Positions 55,901 through 63,559 of a DNA stretch of 64,000 bases are shown here, piece by piece. The stretch is from contig CP092877.1 in the NCBI GenBank assembly GCA_030710605.1, forward strand, positions 4,345,874 through 4,409,873, read 5' to 3'. The stretch comes from Cordylochernes scorpioides. Lineage: Eukaryota > Arthropoda > Arachnida > Pseudoscorpiones > Chernetidae. Numbering within the stretch: position 1 is the stretch's first letter; every line of letters starts with the position of its first letter. The notes below the pieces were generated by a model that was not told the DNA's origin, did no database searches, and saw only the letters and a program-made list of their open reading frames with translations. A program made the position numbers and the translations under genes.

Positions 55901-58900
55901 ATGGAGAAATTTTTTCTGCTAAATAATTTTTTTCCACTTTATATTTTAAAAATTCATTTCTTTTGGCCAGGTGTAGAGGACCTTCTTTTTTGAGTCTTAA
56001 ATTGGATTCCCAATTAAGTATGTACTTGGAAGTTCTGTGTTTGTTTCCATAACTCTTGATTTTGTTTATATATTTTGGCAGATTGTAGCTTCTTCTATCC
56101 TTTAAGGGCATAATGTCGGCCTCGTAAAGTACAATATCATTAGGGCAGGTATTTCGAAGACCTGTAATAATTCTAGCTGCACTTAGTTGTATTCTTTCCA
56201 GTGATTTTAGATTTGTTTCAGATGCTGTACCATAGATTTGATATCCATATTCCAGGATAGGTCTAATTAGAGATGTGTAAGTTAATTTTAGTGTGGTTGC
56301 ATCGGCTCCCCACTCTCTTCCTGAAATATATTTCAGGATTTTTAGTCGGTCTCTTCCTTTTCTAATAACTTCTTCAATATGTTTACTGAAGTTAATTTCT
56401 GGATCCAGGGTGTCGCCAAGATATTTAGGATGTTTATTTTATTGCAATTGTTGTTCTTTCAGAATAATTTTTGGTCTTATTTTGTATAGTTTCTTATCGG
56501 TAGTAAAAAGACAGGTTTCAGATTTTTGGGGGTTAAATTCTAATTTATGTTTATTAGCAAATTTTTCTAGGTGGAAAAGAGTCTTGTTCAAATCCCTTTC
56601 AGCTTTTTTCCAGTTAGGATTGCTGCTCCATATAATAATGTCATCAGCGAATAGTCCAATATTGGTTTTATGTGAAATTTTTTCTTCTATGCCTGCAATA
56701 AATAGGGTGAAGAGAGTTGGGCTAAGGACTGATCCTTGTGGTAATCCTTGGTACAATTTGAAGGTTTTAGATAGAGTGCCATTATATTTTACCCTGATGT
56801 ATCTATTTTTAAGGAAATCATTTATCCAAGTGATAGCTTTTCCATCAATTTTGAAATGTTTGTATAATTTTGTAATTAACTTGTTTTTCCATACCTTATC
56901 AAAAGCTTGTGTAAGGTCTAAAAAAGCAGCTATTGTGTGGTTAGTTGGTTTTCTGTTTTGTGCATCTTTTACCTTTTGTGTGAAAAATAAGAGTTGGTCT
57001 ATTGTCCCATGTCCTTTCCTAAATCCATATTGTTCTTTTGGTAAGAGATTTCTTGTGTCGAGGTGGTAGGTGAGTCGTCTGAGTATAATTTTTTCCATTA
57101 ATTTGCAGCAAATACTTGTGAGGGAGATAGGTCGGTAGTTTTTTGGGTCATCAGCAGATTTGTCAAGTTTTTTAATAGGAATTATTGTTGCAGTTTTCCA
57201 GTCTTGAGGCAATTTTCCAGTTTTCCAGGAGTTATTGAAAATATCAAGAAGTTTTTCTTTGCCATTTTTGCCCAAGTTTGATATCATTTGGCCATGGATT
57301 CCATCTGGCCCAGGAGTCTTGTTTAGGTCAGTGTTTTCTAATGCATAATCTAGCTCTTTCATATTGATTTTTTCATGGAAAATATTATGAGTGCTAGTGA
57401 CGTTTTTACAGTCATGGATAATCTTTCGGGCCTTTTTTTCAACTTTCTTATCTTTTATTTCAAATTTGATTTTACTACTTATTTGATATGAATTACCTAA
57501 AAGATTAGCAGCATTTTTGTCATTAGTTGCTGGGGTACCATCTGTATTCTTAATCATATTTGTGTTTTCAGTTTGTGGCTGGGCTCTGTCAATTTGTTTT
57601 GCCAAATGCCAAAGTTTTGTATTTGGGTTTCTTGGGTTCAGGTTTTCATAAGTTTGTTTCCATTTTTCCCTTTTCATATTTACGTATAATCTTTTTATTT
57701 TTGCATTCACAATGTTCAGTTCAGTTCTACAATTTGTTTGGTTTTGGGTGCACTTTTTTTGTAGTTCATTTCTTTTAGTTATAAGTGTTTGAATATCTTT
57801 TGACTGGTGTGTATAATTTGGAATCCATTTCTTAATATTACCTCTTGGTATTGAAACTTTGGCTGCTTTAATAACCCTTGGCAGAGCTGACTGCTATAGG
57901 GCGCGTCCCCAAGTGGCGGATAGGGGAACGACCTTCAGATATGAAGGCCAGCTGCGAAACAAGCAGAATAACTCTGACAAATAAGCAGTCGCGGACCAAC
58001 AGCAGCATTGTTAGAAGAGGAGTAGACCTCTTTAAAAATCCTGACTTCAACTGACCCGGTTGATGGACCTCAGCAAGGGTCCCACTCCAGGGATACGGAG
58101 GAGCTGTGTCTGTACTCGTGTTAGAGTCGGCAGCAAAGGCGTCTGCTTCCATGTTAGGAACGGCCTCAAACTACAGGCAAAGTCAGACTTTCACCAAAGT
58201 GTGCCTGGATCATGGTGCCATGATCAACGAAAGCTGCACCCCTATACCCCATTCCATGAGATCAGATGTTGATTTGCATGCTGCATCGCCCGTCGCGCAG
58301 ATATATTGATTGGTGTTACATACTATTTTTTAACTATTTTATTTGTGATAAATTTTCTGCAAGCTCCAACATCTGTTGTGATGTTCTTTCCATCTCTTTT
58401 CGGGCCAGGAAGGTGAGAAATTATGTCGTAAGAGCGAATTCTTTCCTTTGTACTTTGCCATTAACTGGTCTTCCACCGCGTTGTCTGGTCTCTCCCCACA
58501 TAGAAACGGGAAGTTGAAGATGAACCAAATTCTTAGTTTTTTGTTCCAACTCGAATTCAGAATCATGGTAGCTATATATTTTTGGTATTTTCATCAGAAG
58601 ATATATCTGATGTGCCACCAACAACTTTATTTTGTATTTAGAATTAGAGAGAGTTGAAGTATCCATTAAATATTTTTAAAAATTAATAGCAAACGATAGT
58701 TTTTGGAGAGCTAGGAATAAAGAGCAAACAAAGAATATGTGAACAAAGCCAAAGGAAATACATCCGGCTGAATCTGAAACTTAAAAAATATAGGCGAGCT
58801 GTCACTCACGGCCCGCCAAAAGTGTTACGTAAACACTCGCGCTGGGTGTGAACCACCCAGCTTATTTGATTACCAAAAAGTTAAATGTATATTTTTGAAA

Positions 58901-61900
58901 TTCATTAGGCCAATCTATGCTTCACCACAAATAATTAAGCTACCGAGACACTCAAGCTGCTATATTTATTATTTACAGTTTATTTTTACAGTTTAGTATC
59001 TTACTGGGTGTAATACACCCAGCGCGAGTAATTAAGGGTTAATTTGAAGTGAGAGGAGCCCTATGCTTTTTTTAGATCAATTTCCTCCCGGCAAATTTTC
59101 CATCTATACATCAAGGCAATCTGTAAAGTTTGGCCATACTTAGATGTCACTCACATGGTCCAACAAGAGGGAGCATATACACATCATTCCGGAGAGCATA
59201 GGAGAAGCCAATCCAGAGAGGCAGCTGGGTCCAGATGGTCAGAGTGGCCTTCAGGGGATGGCAGTTTTCCTGTAATATCTGGGCCTTGGTCTCTTTCTTC
59301 ATCTGCAGCAGAATGCCACTTCAGTGAGAACTTGGTCCGTTGCAAAGTTTATTAGAAACACACTGGCATTATCAATGGGCCGTGAGATGGACAATGTGAC
59401 ATTTTTATAGCAAAGCTACAAATGAAGGTAACAAATTCCTGGAGTTTAAGATTTGTCTCTCCGCCTTTGCCGGTCCCAAGCCCGGATAAAAAAGGAGGAG
59501 GGAGAGCAGTAACAAGCTCACTAAAACCTGGGCTCAGCTGGCCCGGCTGATAGTACCCTGTAAGGGCTCCTGATCCAGGGATACAGGACGAGCAGTGTTT
59601 GTACTCCATGTTGGGAGTGGCTGCACATGGCATCTGTTCCTTATGTCAGAGGAGGCCATTTCTTTTGGAGCTAAGTCGGCCTGCCACAGAGTAGTGCTCC
59701 CAGTCTTAATGATAAAGGCAGAAGCATTCTACTTCCCCCAGTCATGATCTCAAGCTTTACAAGCTTGATACCCTAATATGATTGAGTGGAGATAAGAAAG
59801 AAGAAGAAGATTTGTAAATAACTTTTAAGTCTGAATCAAGAGCCTTAAAGAAATCCTTTAATTAAAAATCACATCAAGTGGCCAAATGCTTCTTTATTTT
59901 AAATATTGAACATTCACACCACAACAATGAATTTGTTGTCTATAGGTTTTACCTCTAATATACCCTCCCAATTAAATTCTACAAAAAAATCTTTAAAAAT
60001 TTAAAACCCCACCCCTAGGTTTTGCTATCAACTTCAAATGTGAAACAAGGAAAAATAGATATTTATTATTGAAGCAAATTCTACATCAAATAAGCCAGAA
60101 TAATGAAAGTGAAAAATAAATCCACCTTGAATATTAAACAAGCCAGAAATACCTCTTCAAGAACAAGATCCTCAAGATTCTGGACGAATAGAATTGTAAA
60201 TGAATATATACCCCCCACACACATTGTTTTTTTTTTTGCTTATCCCTAGTGCACGTGGTACAGGCCATGATAATCATGGTGGGTAGAAGTAGGTGACTGC
60301 TTTTACTGTAAGTGCACCACATGTCTACACATGTTTAAAGCAGTTTGACTTTGCACTTACAAATGTGCCAGAGCCCCATTTGGTTACTTGCACTCACTGG
60401 TGGGGTTGGACTTTTGCAAGAATCGGGGTCAATTGGAGCATATTTATCAAATCAGAAAAAAGTGCCCAATGCAGGAATCAAACCCGGGTTGTAGCAGACG
60501 AAAACCAATGGTTTAGACCAGGCCTGGCCAACTCGCAGCCCGCCGTAAAAAAATTTGAGGCTCGCCATTTAACTTTATATTTCTTTCGTAACTTTCATTT
60601 CCCGTCTGTATAATCAAAAACAGAAAATATATTGAAATAATTATAATAATTTTTTTTATTTAAAATATGTCCCACAATTTTTAAAAATACATATTTGATT
60701 CCATAAAAAGGAAGAAAAAGAGTAAGGAATAATGGTAATTAATAGAGAATTTTTTTTATTATTTTAAATTGTTATTATTTTTTTTATTTAAAAAAAGCAG
60801 CCGAAAAATAATTAACAAAAACATTAAGCATCAAGGAAGTATTAAGTATTTTTTAAAATACATTTTGAAGTTAAAATTTTGATATAGCTAAAGTTTTTAG
60901 ACCTTGTTTACGATTCCGTGCGGCCTGTGGCGTCATTTAGGTTGGCCAGGGCTGGTTTAGACCATCCTTTCACCGACCCCCCCACACACATTATTGTAAA
61001 AATGATGACCTAGGTTGCTCCCTTTGAGCTGAGAGAACCTAATGAAGTTATTTAGAACTGGGACCATAAAGCCTTTAAAAAGTTCTGCCCTGTGTGTGTG
61101 AACAGTCACATGTTGTTCTAGAGCAGGGACATTTAACAAAAGTTATAATACCTTTAGGAAATACAGAAGAACCTCCCTTTAGCAGACACCTAATTGCAGA
61201 GCCAAAGTGTCCTTTAGGGAGAGGTGTCCTCTTACCAGAAAGTTGCTAAATTGTAACAATGGTAATTTTTGCAAATGAAAACTGTCCTTTGTGGTGTCCT
61301 CTAGCAGGGTGTCCTTTACAGGGAGGTTCTACTGTACCTCATTCTTGTTGAGGAGAAGTATGAAACCTCAAAATGGTAAATTTTCTGATATCCATTTAAT
61401 TTGTGTGGCCCCATGCACTGATAACATTTCTAGTTGTTTCCAAGCATTGTCTATAAGTATCAACTTGTAGAACAATATTATGTGGATTTCTTATTTAGAA
61501 AGTATTTGTTAAAATACTCTGAAATAGGGTCGTATAATTTCAGCAATATTTTTTCACCAACACAATACATTTGGATGAATAAAATGAAATTACTTTCTAT
61601 ACATTTGATATTGTAATTTATACTTACTAAATGTAGAAACATCTTTTTTTGGAACAGATTTCCTTGTCCAATTTTTGATGAAAATTCTGATGCCTGATTA
61701 TTAAATTCGTCCTTTTTTTCTTTTATTTTAACCACAATATTTTCAAACTTTGCAATTATTTTGTGCTGATAGACTACTAATGGTAATGTCAAAAAGGTTC
61801 TAAGTCCGTAAGTTAGTATTAATATATTACTCCACCACGGTATGCCTGTGTATGCTTGTGAAAAATTGATTAAATCTTGAATAAGTAATACCCCTTCGAA

Positions 61901-62050
61901 TTGGGAAGCATGTACTTGTAAACTACTCGCGGAAGCGATTGTTCTTTTTGATTGAAGTTGGCTGCAAGCATATTTGTTTAAACATAATTTATTCCCACTA
62001 TATTTTAATGTTAAGGGCAAAAGCCTCGTGTAAGCGCGTAAAATGATCAT
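40756..62050 (-). CDS. COX18: COX18, mitochondrial inner-membrane insertase (Oxa1/YidC family), multi-exon
   Basis: Five minus-strand pieces at 61628-62050, 59155-59302, 48124-48240, 41693-41806 and 40756-40929 encode the COX18 signature in order: a basic presequence, GIPWWSNILILTYGLRTFLT (first insertase helix), TLTIWTQLPLWIGFSYALRN, MLWFQNLTLPDPYFVLP, VVMVPIAATLPSCIQWYWLC, and the tail FTNIKNNIALKL. COX18 inserts the C-terminal part of Cox2 into the inner membrane during cytochrome c oxidase assembly. Splice signals fit at most junctions (GTAAGTA, GTGAGTG, GTAAGTC; acceptor TGTGTTTCAG). The join from exon 2 (phase 1) to exon 3 does not work directly, so a short exon may be missed or the gene damaged there. 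The introns carry Tigger, Penelope-like, piggyBac, LINE and SINE insertions. Confidence 0.85.
41344..41518. mobile_element. MITE family A, copy 4
   Basis: CAGTAGAACCTCCCTTTAGC at the left, ACAGGGAAGTTCTACTG at the right; lies in COX18 intron 4-5 close to exon 4. Confidence 0.8.
41693..41806 (-). CDS. COX18: COX18 exon 4
   Basis: Thirty-eight codons from LMEYRYQEMKQNKLKKILSR to MVPIAATLPS; acceptor TTGTGTGTTTCAG and donor TCG|GTACTT, phase 0 on both sides. Confidence 0.85.
41934..42015 (-). repeat. Penelope-like terminal fragment (F4), copy 2
   Basis: The reverse complement reads GGTTGAAGAGCGAGAGCTCG then AAAGCTCGTGCTGTTTTTAA and AAGAAACTTATTGCGCAAGG. The stem-loop followed by GAAA resembles a hammerhead half; no clear stem I. 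Confidence 0.4.
42100..42365. repeat. Foldback repeat F2, degraded
   Basis: GGTGCAAGCTGTACGTCAAC ... ACTGGTCATTCAGG and the inverted GACCAGTTTTTTGGTCATTG ... GGTACAACTTGCACCACAC form arms. GGCTGTTG and GGGCCAACA mark the former hammerhead-like loops. Confidence 0.45.
42507..42572 (-). pseudogene. 3' end of the I-like LINE (truncated copy)
   Basis: GTTGTTGTTGTTTCTTATCT and GTGTAAAGATTACATGAATT match the 3' terminus of the LINE at 54975-57880, a heavily 5'-truncated insertion ending in (CAA)n on the minus strand. Confidence 0.65.
42595..45029 (+). mobile_element. Tigger/pogo-like DNA transposon
   Basis: Terminal inverted repeats: CAGTACAACTCCTCAAATTC at the left and GAATTT-free partner AATTTGAGGAGTTCTACTG at the right, with TA on both sides. 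2435 bp holding one transposase gene. It is inserted in COX18 intron 3-4 in the opposite orientation to the host gene. Confidence 0.95.
43039..44729 (+). CDS. Tigger/pogo-like transposase with one frameshift
   Basis: The N-terminus (MASKEERQKRGKYRILKLGE) and the main frame from 43149 form one protein of about 560 residues interrupted by a one-base change at about 43130. Domains: N-terminal helix-turn-helix (SKTTVYDIKKSE), CENP-B-type DNA-binding region (GWLSRYRARHNLKN) and a DDE domain with catalytic Asp in NADETGVYW, LLVDNSPAHP and LQPMDQGVI. The acidic Ser/Asp-rich tail ends QTTISNFFAKP. All catalytic residues are present, so only the single frameshift disables it. Confidence 0.95.
45344..45640 (-). 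mobile_element. tRNA-derived SINE (family S)
   Basis: Minus-strand copy: T-run plus GCTTATCCCTAGTACATGTG at the low end; tRNA-like head with GGGAATCGAACCCGGGTCGT (B box reversed) at the high end. Confidence 0.9.
45791..45910. repeat. F1 foldback without hammerhead core
   Basis: GGCACAATTTGGATTATAGA and AAACACAAGGTAATAATAAG face GGATTTGGTCTTATTACCTT and GTGTTTTTAAA; the loop is only a short AT stretch. Confidence 0.55.
46070..46135 (-). repeat. Penelope-like terminal fragment (F5), hammerhead-like
   Basis: The reverse complement reads CCTTGAAAAAGGTGACAGTA then GGTCGCCGAAATGTTGG: a GGTGAC/GTCGCC stem-loop followed by GAAA, the Penelope terminal-repeat pattern, but with TTGAAAA in place of CTGANGA. 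Confidence 0.35.
46330..46620 (+). pseudogene. Unidentified coding-like sequence, copy 1 (degraded)
   Basis: The plus frame reads QALQPYIVSLAYGVVSCDGY then TWTTDNREAFIPLTPPIRGG, breaks at TGA and continues in another frame. The conserved-looking text and good codon use suggest a real protein family that I cannot name. The second, longer copy is at 51360-51990 (-). Confidence 0.45.
47100..47245 (-). repeat. Dispersed repeat, family R, copy 3
   Basis: Reverse complement of the family seen at 11.5 and 31.8 kb (GGTGAACTACCCCAATGG near the middle). Confidence 0.5.
47745..47995 (+). repeat. Dispersed repeat, family B, copy 4 (internal deletion)
   Basis: Runs from GCCTTTGCCGGTCCCAAGCC to GATAAGAAGAAGAAG, lacking the CTGATAGTACCCTGTAAGGG middle present in other copies. 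Confidence 0.7.
48124..48240 (-). CDS. COX18: COX18 exon 3
   Basis: Encodes PGTPVGGMLWFQNLTLPDP and YFVLPLVYGGVNLANIY, then donor GTAAGTC at phase 0. The 5' edge is unclear: in frame, a TGA lies just upstream of GAA GGT GTT, and no acceptor matches the phase left by exon 2. Confidence 0.75.
48721..48794 (-). tRNA. tRNA-like domain in T-unit
   Basis: Acceptor TCCAGGG/CCCTGGA, D arm GCC...GGC, T arm GTGGGTTCGATTCCCGC, anticodon loop CCGGTAA (GGT). C33 replaces the universal T33. Confidence 0.4.
49015..49088 (-). tRNA. tRNA-like domain in T-unit
   Basis: Same sequence as the copy at 48721-48794, one 294-bp period away. Confidence 0.4.
49113..50035 (-). pseudogene. Copia-type gag fragment with primer site and LTR end
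   Basis: On the minus strand: an LTR end (with AATAAAATCC), CAACA, then GGTTATGGGCCCAGGA (about 49941-49955), which matches the internal half-tRNA(iMet) primer site used by Drosophila copia-like elements, then a gag of about 255 residues. The gag has a UBN2-type core (KLNSENYETWKMQMNMIL, RMQDYLNKFSSLADKL) and one zinc knuckle (FHFCGKKGHKAADC). Sequence stops abruptly at the T-unit on each side; protease, integrase and RT are absent. Confidence 0.8.
50069..50143 (+). tRNA. tRNA-like domain in T-unit
   Basis: Plus-oriented copy, TCCAGGGTAGCCGAGTGG to CCCTGGACA; identical fold to the minus copies. Confidence 0.4.
50363..50437 (+). tRNA. tRNA-like domain in T-unit
   Basis: Second plus-oriented copy, 294 bp downstream of the first. 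Confidence 0.4.
51300..51990 (-). pseudogene. Unidentified coding-like sequence, copy 2 (retrocopy?)
   Basis: The minus frame from about 51967 reads SFNQCCYVKWYFNSMYYMKA, ALEELLGKVSISEVMKMSSY and VREEVIVQALQPYIVSLAYG, then a TAG where copy 1 has TGG, then a frame change into MAERISLHLGRMIILHEFLN and TPDEFLTSLQWGIDLG. No introns are visible over about 220 codons. It looks like a processed pseudogene of a conserved protein that I could not identify. It ends about 35 bp from the Penelope-like element. Confidence 0.5.
52575..52888 (-). mobile_element. tRNA-derived SINE (family S), diverged
   Basis: T-run and GCTTATACCTAGAACATGTG at the low end, GGGAATTGAACCTGGGTCAT (reversed B box) at the high end. 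A partial degenerate second copy seems to follow to about 53000. Confidence 0.8.
53640..54960 (-). pseudogene. piggyBac transposase (PGBD-like), broken
   Basis: Starting near 54950 the frame reads EIWAPFGFLLLSG ... CLHFDDLPTR, then an A-run slip at about 54730 and the main 318-codon frame. Catalytic Asp regions are visible: LTVDENNIPFKGRCSF, ITTDNLYTSYPLA and GGMDLLDQKTSLYS. The cysteine-rich C-terminal zinc domain (RCHLCLYIKDRKTKTLCQKC) lies past a stop at 53799, possibly behind a small intron ending TTTATATTTTAG. The N-terminal acidic part may be the frame at 58421-58666 beyond the LINE. Inactive as it stands. Confidence 0.85.
54975..57885 (-). mobile_element. I-like LINE, 5'-truncated, inside piggyBac
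   Basis: ORF2 from RT to C-terminus on the minus strand, ending in a (CAA)n tail at about 54975-54990. The 5' end is cut at about 57885, so ORF1 and endonuclease are missing, a typical 5' truncation. Confidence 0.85.
55020..57885 (-). pseudogene. LINE ORF2: RT and RNase H
   Basis: Frame 56439-57710 (plus upstream to about 57885) is the RT: TPGPDGIHGQMI, NYRPISLTSICCKLME, LDLTQAFDKVW, GLPQGSVLSPTLFTLF and the catalytic LFADDIIIW. Frame 55020-56111 carries RNase H with IYTDGSRDE, VFRSELIAIYEAL, ILTDSRSAI and HVGIEGNEAADVLA (all catalytic positions intact), and the C-terminal zinc motif TCPKCSLVPAAPEHILAC. Frame is lost between 56111 and 56439. RT plus RNase H places it in the I/Nimb group. Confidence 0.9.
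57886..58330. repeat. Diverged LINE-tail repeat beside the LINE
   Basis: CTATAGGGCGCGTCCCCAAG and GGCGGATAGGGGAACGACC resemble LINE 3' tails. Later parts (CTCCAGGGATACGGAGGAGC, GCGTCTGCTTCCATGTTAGG) are distantly like family B. Boundaries unclear. Confidence 0.4.
59155..59302 (-). CDS. COX18: COX18 exon 2
   Basis: Acceptor TTCTGCTGCAG then MKKETKAQILQENCHPLKA and TLTIWTQLPLWIGFSYALRN, the conserved second transmembrane region. The donor CCAT|GTGAGTG leaves phase 1. It lies only 115 bp outside the piggyBac terminus at 59040. Confidence 0.8.
59455..59812 (+). repeat. Dispersed repeat, family B, copy 5
   Basis: Full copy from TCTCCGCCTTTGCCGGTCCC to GATAAGAAAGAAGAAG, in COX18 intron 1. Confidence 0.75.
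60226..60985 (-). mobile_element. tRNA-derived SINE (family S), split by a hAT MITE
   Basis: 60226-60518 holds the tail and body, and 60955-60985 the tRNA-like 5' end (TTTCACCGACCCCC). The two parts join exactly when the hAT element and one 8-bp duplication are removed. Confidence 0.9.
60519..60954. mobile_element. hAT-type MITE nested in the SINE
   Basis: Ends CAGGCCTGGCCAACTCGCAG and (reversed) CAGCCCTGGCCAACCTAAAT; the 8-bp duplication GTTTAGAC lies at 60511-60518 and 60955-60962. 436 bp, AT-rich inside with no transposase: a non-autonomous hAT. Confidence 0.92.
61164..61334. mobile_element. MITE family A, copy 5
   Basis: CAGAAGAACCTCCCTTTAGC to TTACAGGGAGGTTCTACTG with TA at both sides; in COX18 intron 1 close to exon 1. 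Confidence 0.85.
61628..62050 (-). CDS. COX18: COX18 exon 1
   Basis: 141 codons from ATG at 62050. Residues 1-38 are rich in Arg/Lys/Leu/Ser without acid (MIILRAYTRLLPLTLKYSG...), a mitochondrial presequence. GIPWWSNILILTYGLR and LPLVVYQHKIIAKFENI follow. The donor is TTTA|GTAAGTA, phase 0. Confidence 0.85.
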
Positions 62051-62739
62051 TTTGAATATATATTTTTATAAATTATTGCATATAATTATTTATATTTGAG
62101 AGTGTACTATATTTAAAAGGCACAGTGCTATATGAGAGAGAAAGTAAACAAATATATAAATAGTCAAAAATAATTATTAATTTATATTTATATCTAAGCA
62201 TTAGAAGGGAACAGTAACGAGAAATAGTTATCAAGGAACTATTTTACATCATAAAGACCAATATTTACCTAAATAATTTTGTAAAAACCTAGTTTTTCTT
62301 TTTGCCTTATGAAGAAGAAGACAGGTGCCAGCGCTGAGAAGATTACCGGCCATGGCGATATAGCTTTTAAAATTTAAAGACAACATTTTACAAGTGTGTG
62401 TGTTAAAATGACAATATTTCACACTTTAATATCAACTTTTACATTTATTTAACATTTTACACTCTAATAACAACATTTTCAATTTCAAACAGTTTTTTCG
62501 ATTTTCGGCTTTTCGCCTCTGTGTTTAACTAGAAGATTAAGCAAAAAGTTTATTCTAATCAGTAAACTGAAGCGCTTCTGAAAAAAATATTTATGTAAAT
62601 TAACTTTAAATTATATTTATATATTGTATTTAAACATACAATATATAATTATAATATTAAATGTTTCCATATATTTGAATATATTCAAGGTATAATTATA
62701 GTTAAATTATATTGTTTTTCAATTAATTCAAAAGGCGCG

Positions 62740-63300
62740 AGAAAATGTCTGATTGTAATTAATTAACAGAAACTAATTATCAAATTTGGGCGTTGAAAAT
62801 CGGCTCAATTCTGAGGAGAAAATGATCTAAATGTGTAATTTCCGATCCAGAACCTGATATGGAACAAAAAAGTTCATGGGAGATTTGGAGTAAGAAAAAG
62901 GAAGAAGCCTATGGGACAATAATCCAAACTTAACAAATGAACAAGCAGGAATATTTATTGGCGAAAATACGAAGAAAGTCTGGGAATCACTGAGAAAAAC
63001 GAACACAGGTAATTTGGAAGATAAAAAAAAGATGATATAGGCCTATAATTAAACATCATTAGAAAGAATGAAAAAAAATATTGCTGCGAGCAGTTCGTGA
63101 TCTAGACACCAATTTCCCTCAAGAGAACTTTCGTTTCATATGGTCAGAGGCATACATCCAAAGTATCAAAATTTGGATATAACAATCAAAGAGAGAGAGA
63201 CAAAAATTAAAGAGATCCAACAAACGTTAAGAGATGATGAGTCAAGGAGAGAGATTGAAGCTTCTTTATTACATCCTTCATATAAGATTAAATACAAAAT
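62740..63300 (+). pseudogene. Copia-type gag relic
   Basis: Broken plus frames read LTETNYQIWALKIGSILRRK, then SSWEIWSKKKEEAYGTII, then FIGENTKKVWESLRKTNTGN, the order of the UBN2 gag core. Several stops and frame changes; the later part (HMVRGIHPKYQNLD) is weaker. It lies upstream of COX18, about 700 bp from its start codon. Confidence 0.6.
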
Positions 63301-63559
63301 TGAATGAATAAGATTAAATAATGATTAATATATGAATAAATACTATTCGACGGGGTATTCTGGGCAAATTTTGTGCAGCCCAGGACGGTCAGCGACTCTG
63401 ACGCCAGGAGACTCCCAGAAGAGAATCCATACAATGCTTACAGGAACTGCACCAGAGTCCGCAGCTCTTGCTGAAGTTGACAGCCACCCCAGAGGCCATG
63501 CGGAAATCTTCGGAGATCAGGGGCACGAGCTCAAACTGAGCGACGTCCCTGATGAGAGC

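Larger units (their letters stand above)
53352..59040 (-). mobile_element. piggyBac-type transposon with nested LINE
   Basis: TTAA (53348-53351) then CCCTAAGTTACTCACGCTC at the left; GCGCGAGTAATTAAGGG then TTAA (59041-59044) at the right. Both ends have subterminal GGGTGTAATACACCC palindromes with CTCGCGCTGG next to them. TTAA duplication and CCCT ends are diagnostic of piggyBac. A non-LTR element sits inside the transposase gene. The whole lies in COX18 intron 2-3. Confidence 0.9.

Noticed and set aside
56293-57069. 258-residue plus-strand frame
   Set aside because: Antisense shadow of the LINE RT, whose minus strand has all RT motifs.
62315-62380. Short frame starting MKKKTGASAEK upstream of COX18
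   Set aside because: The first residues recall zinc-finger protein ZNF330, but similarity stops after about seven residues and the frame ends after 22. Too short to call.
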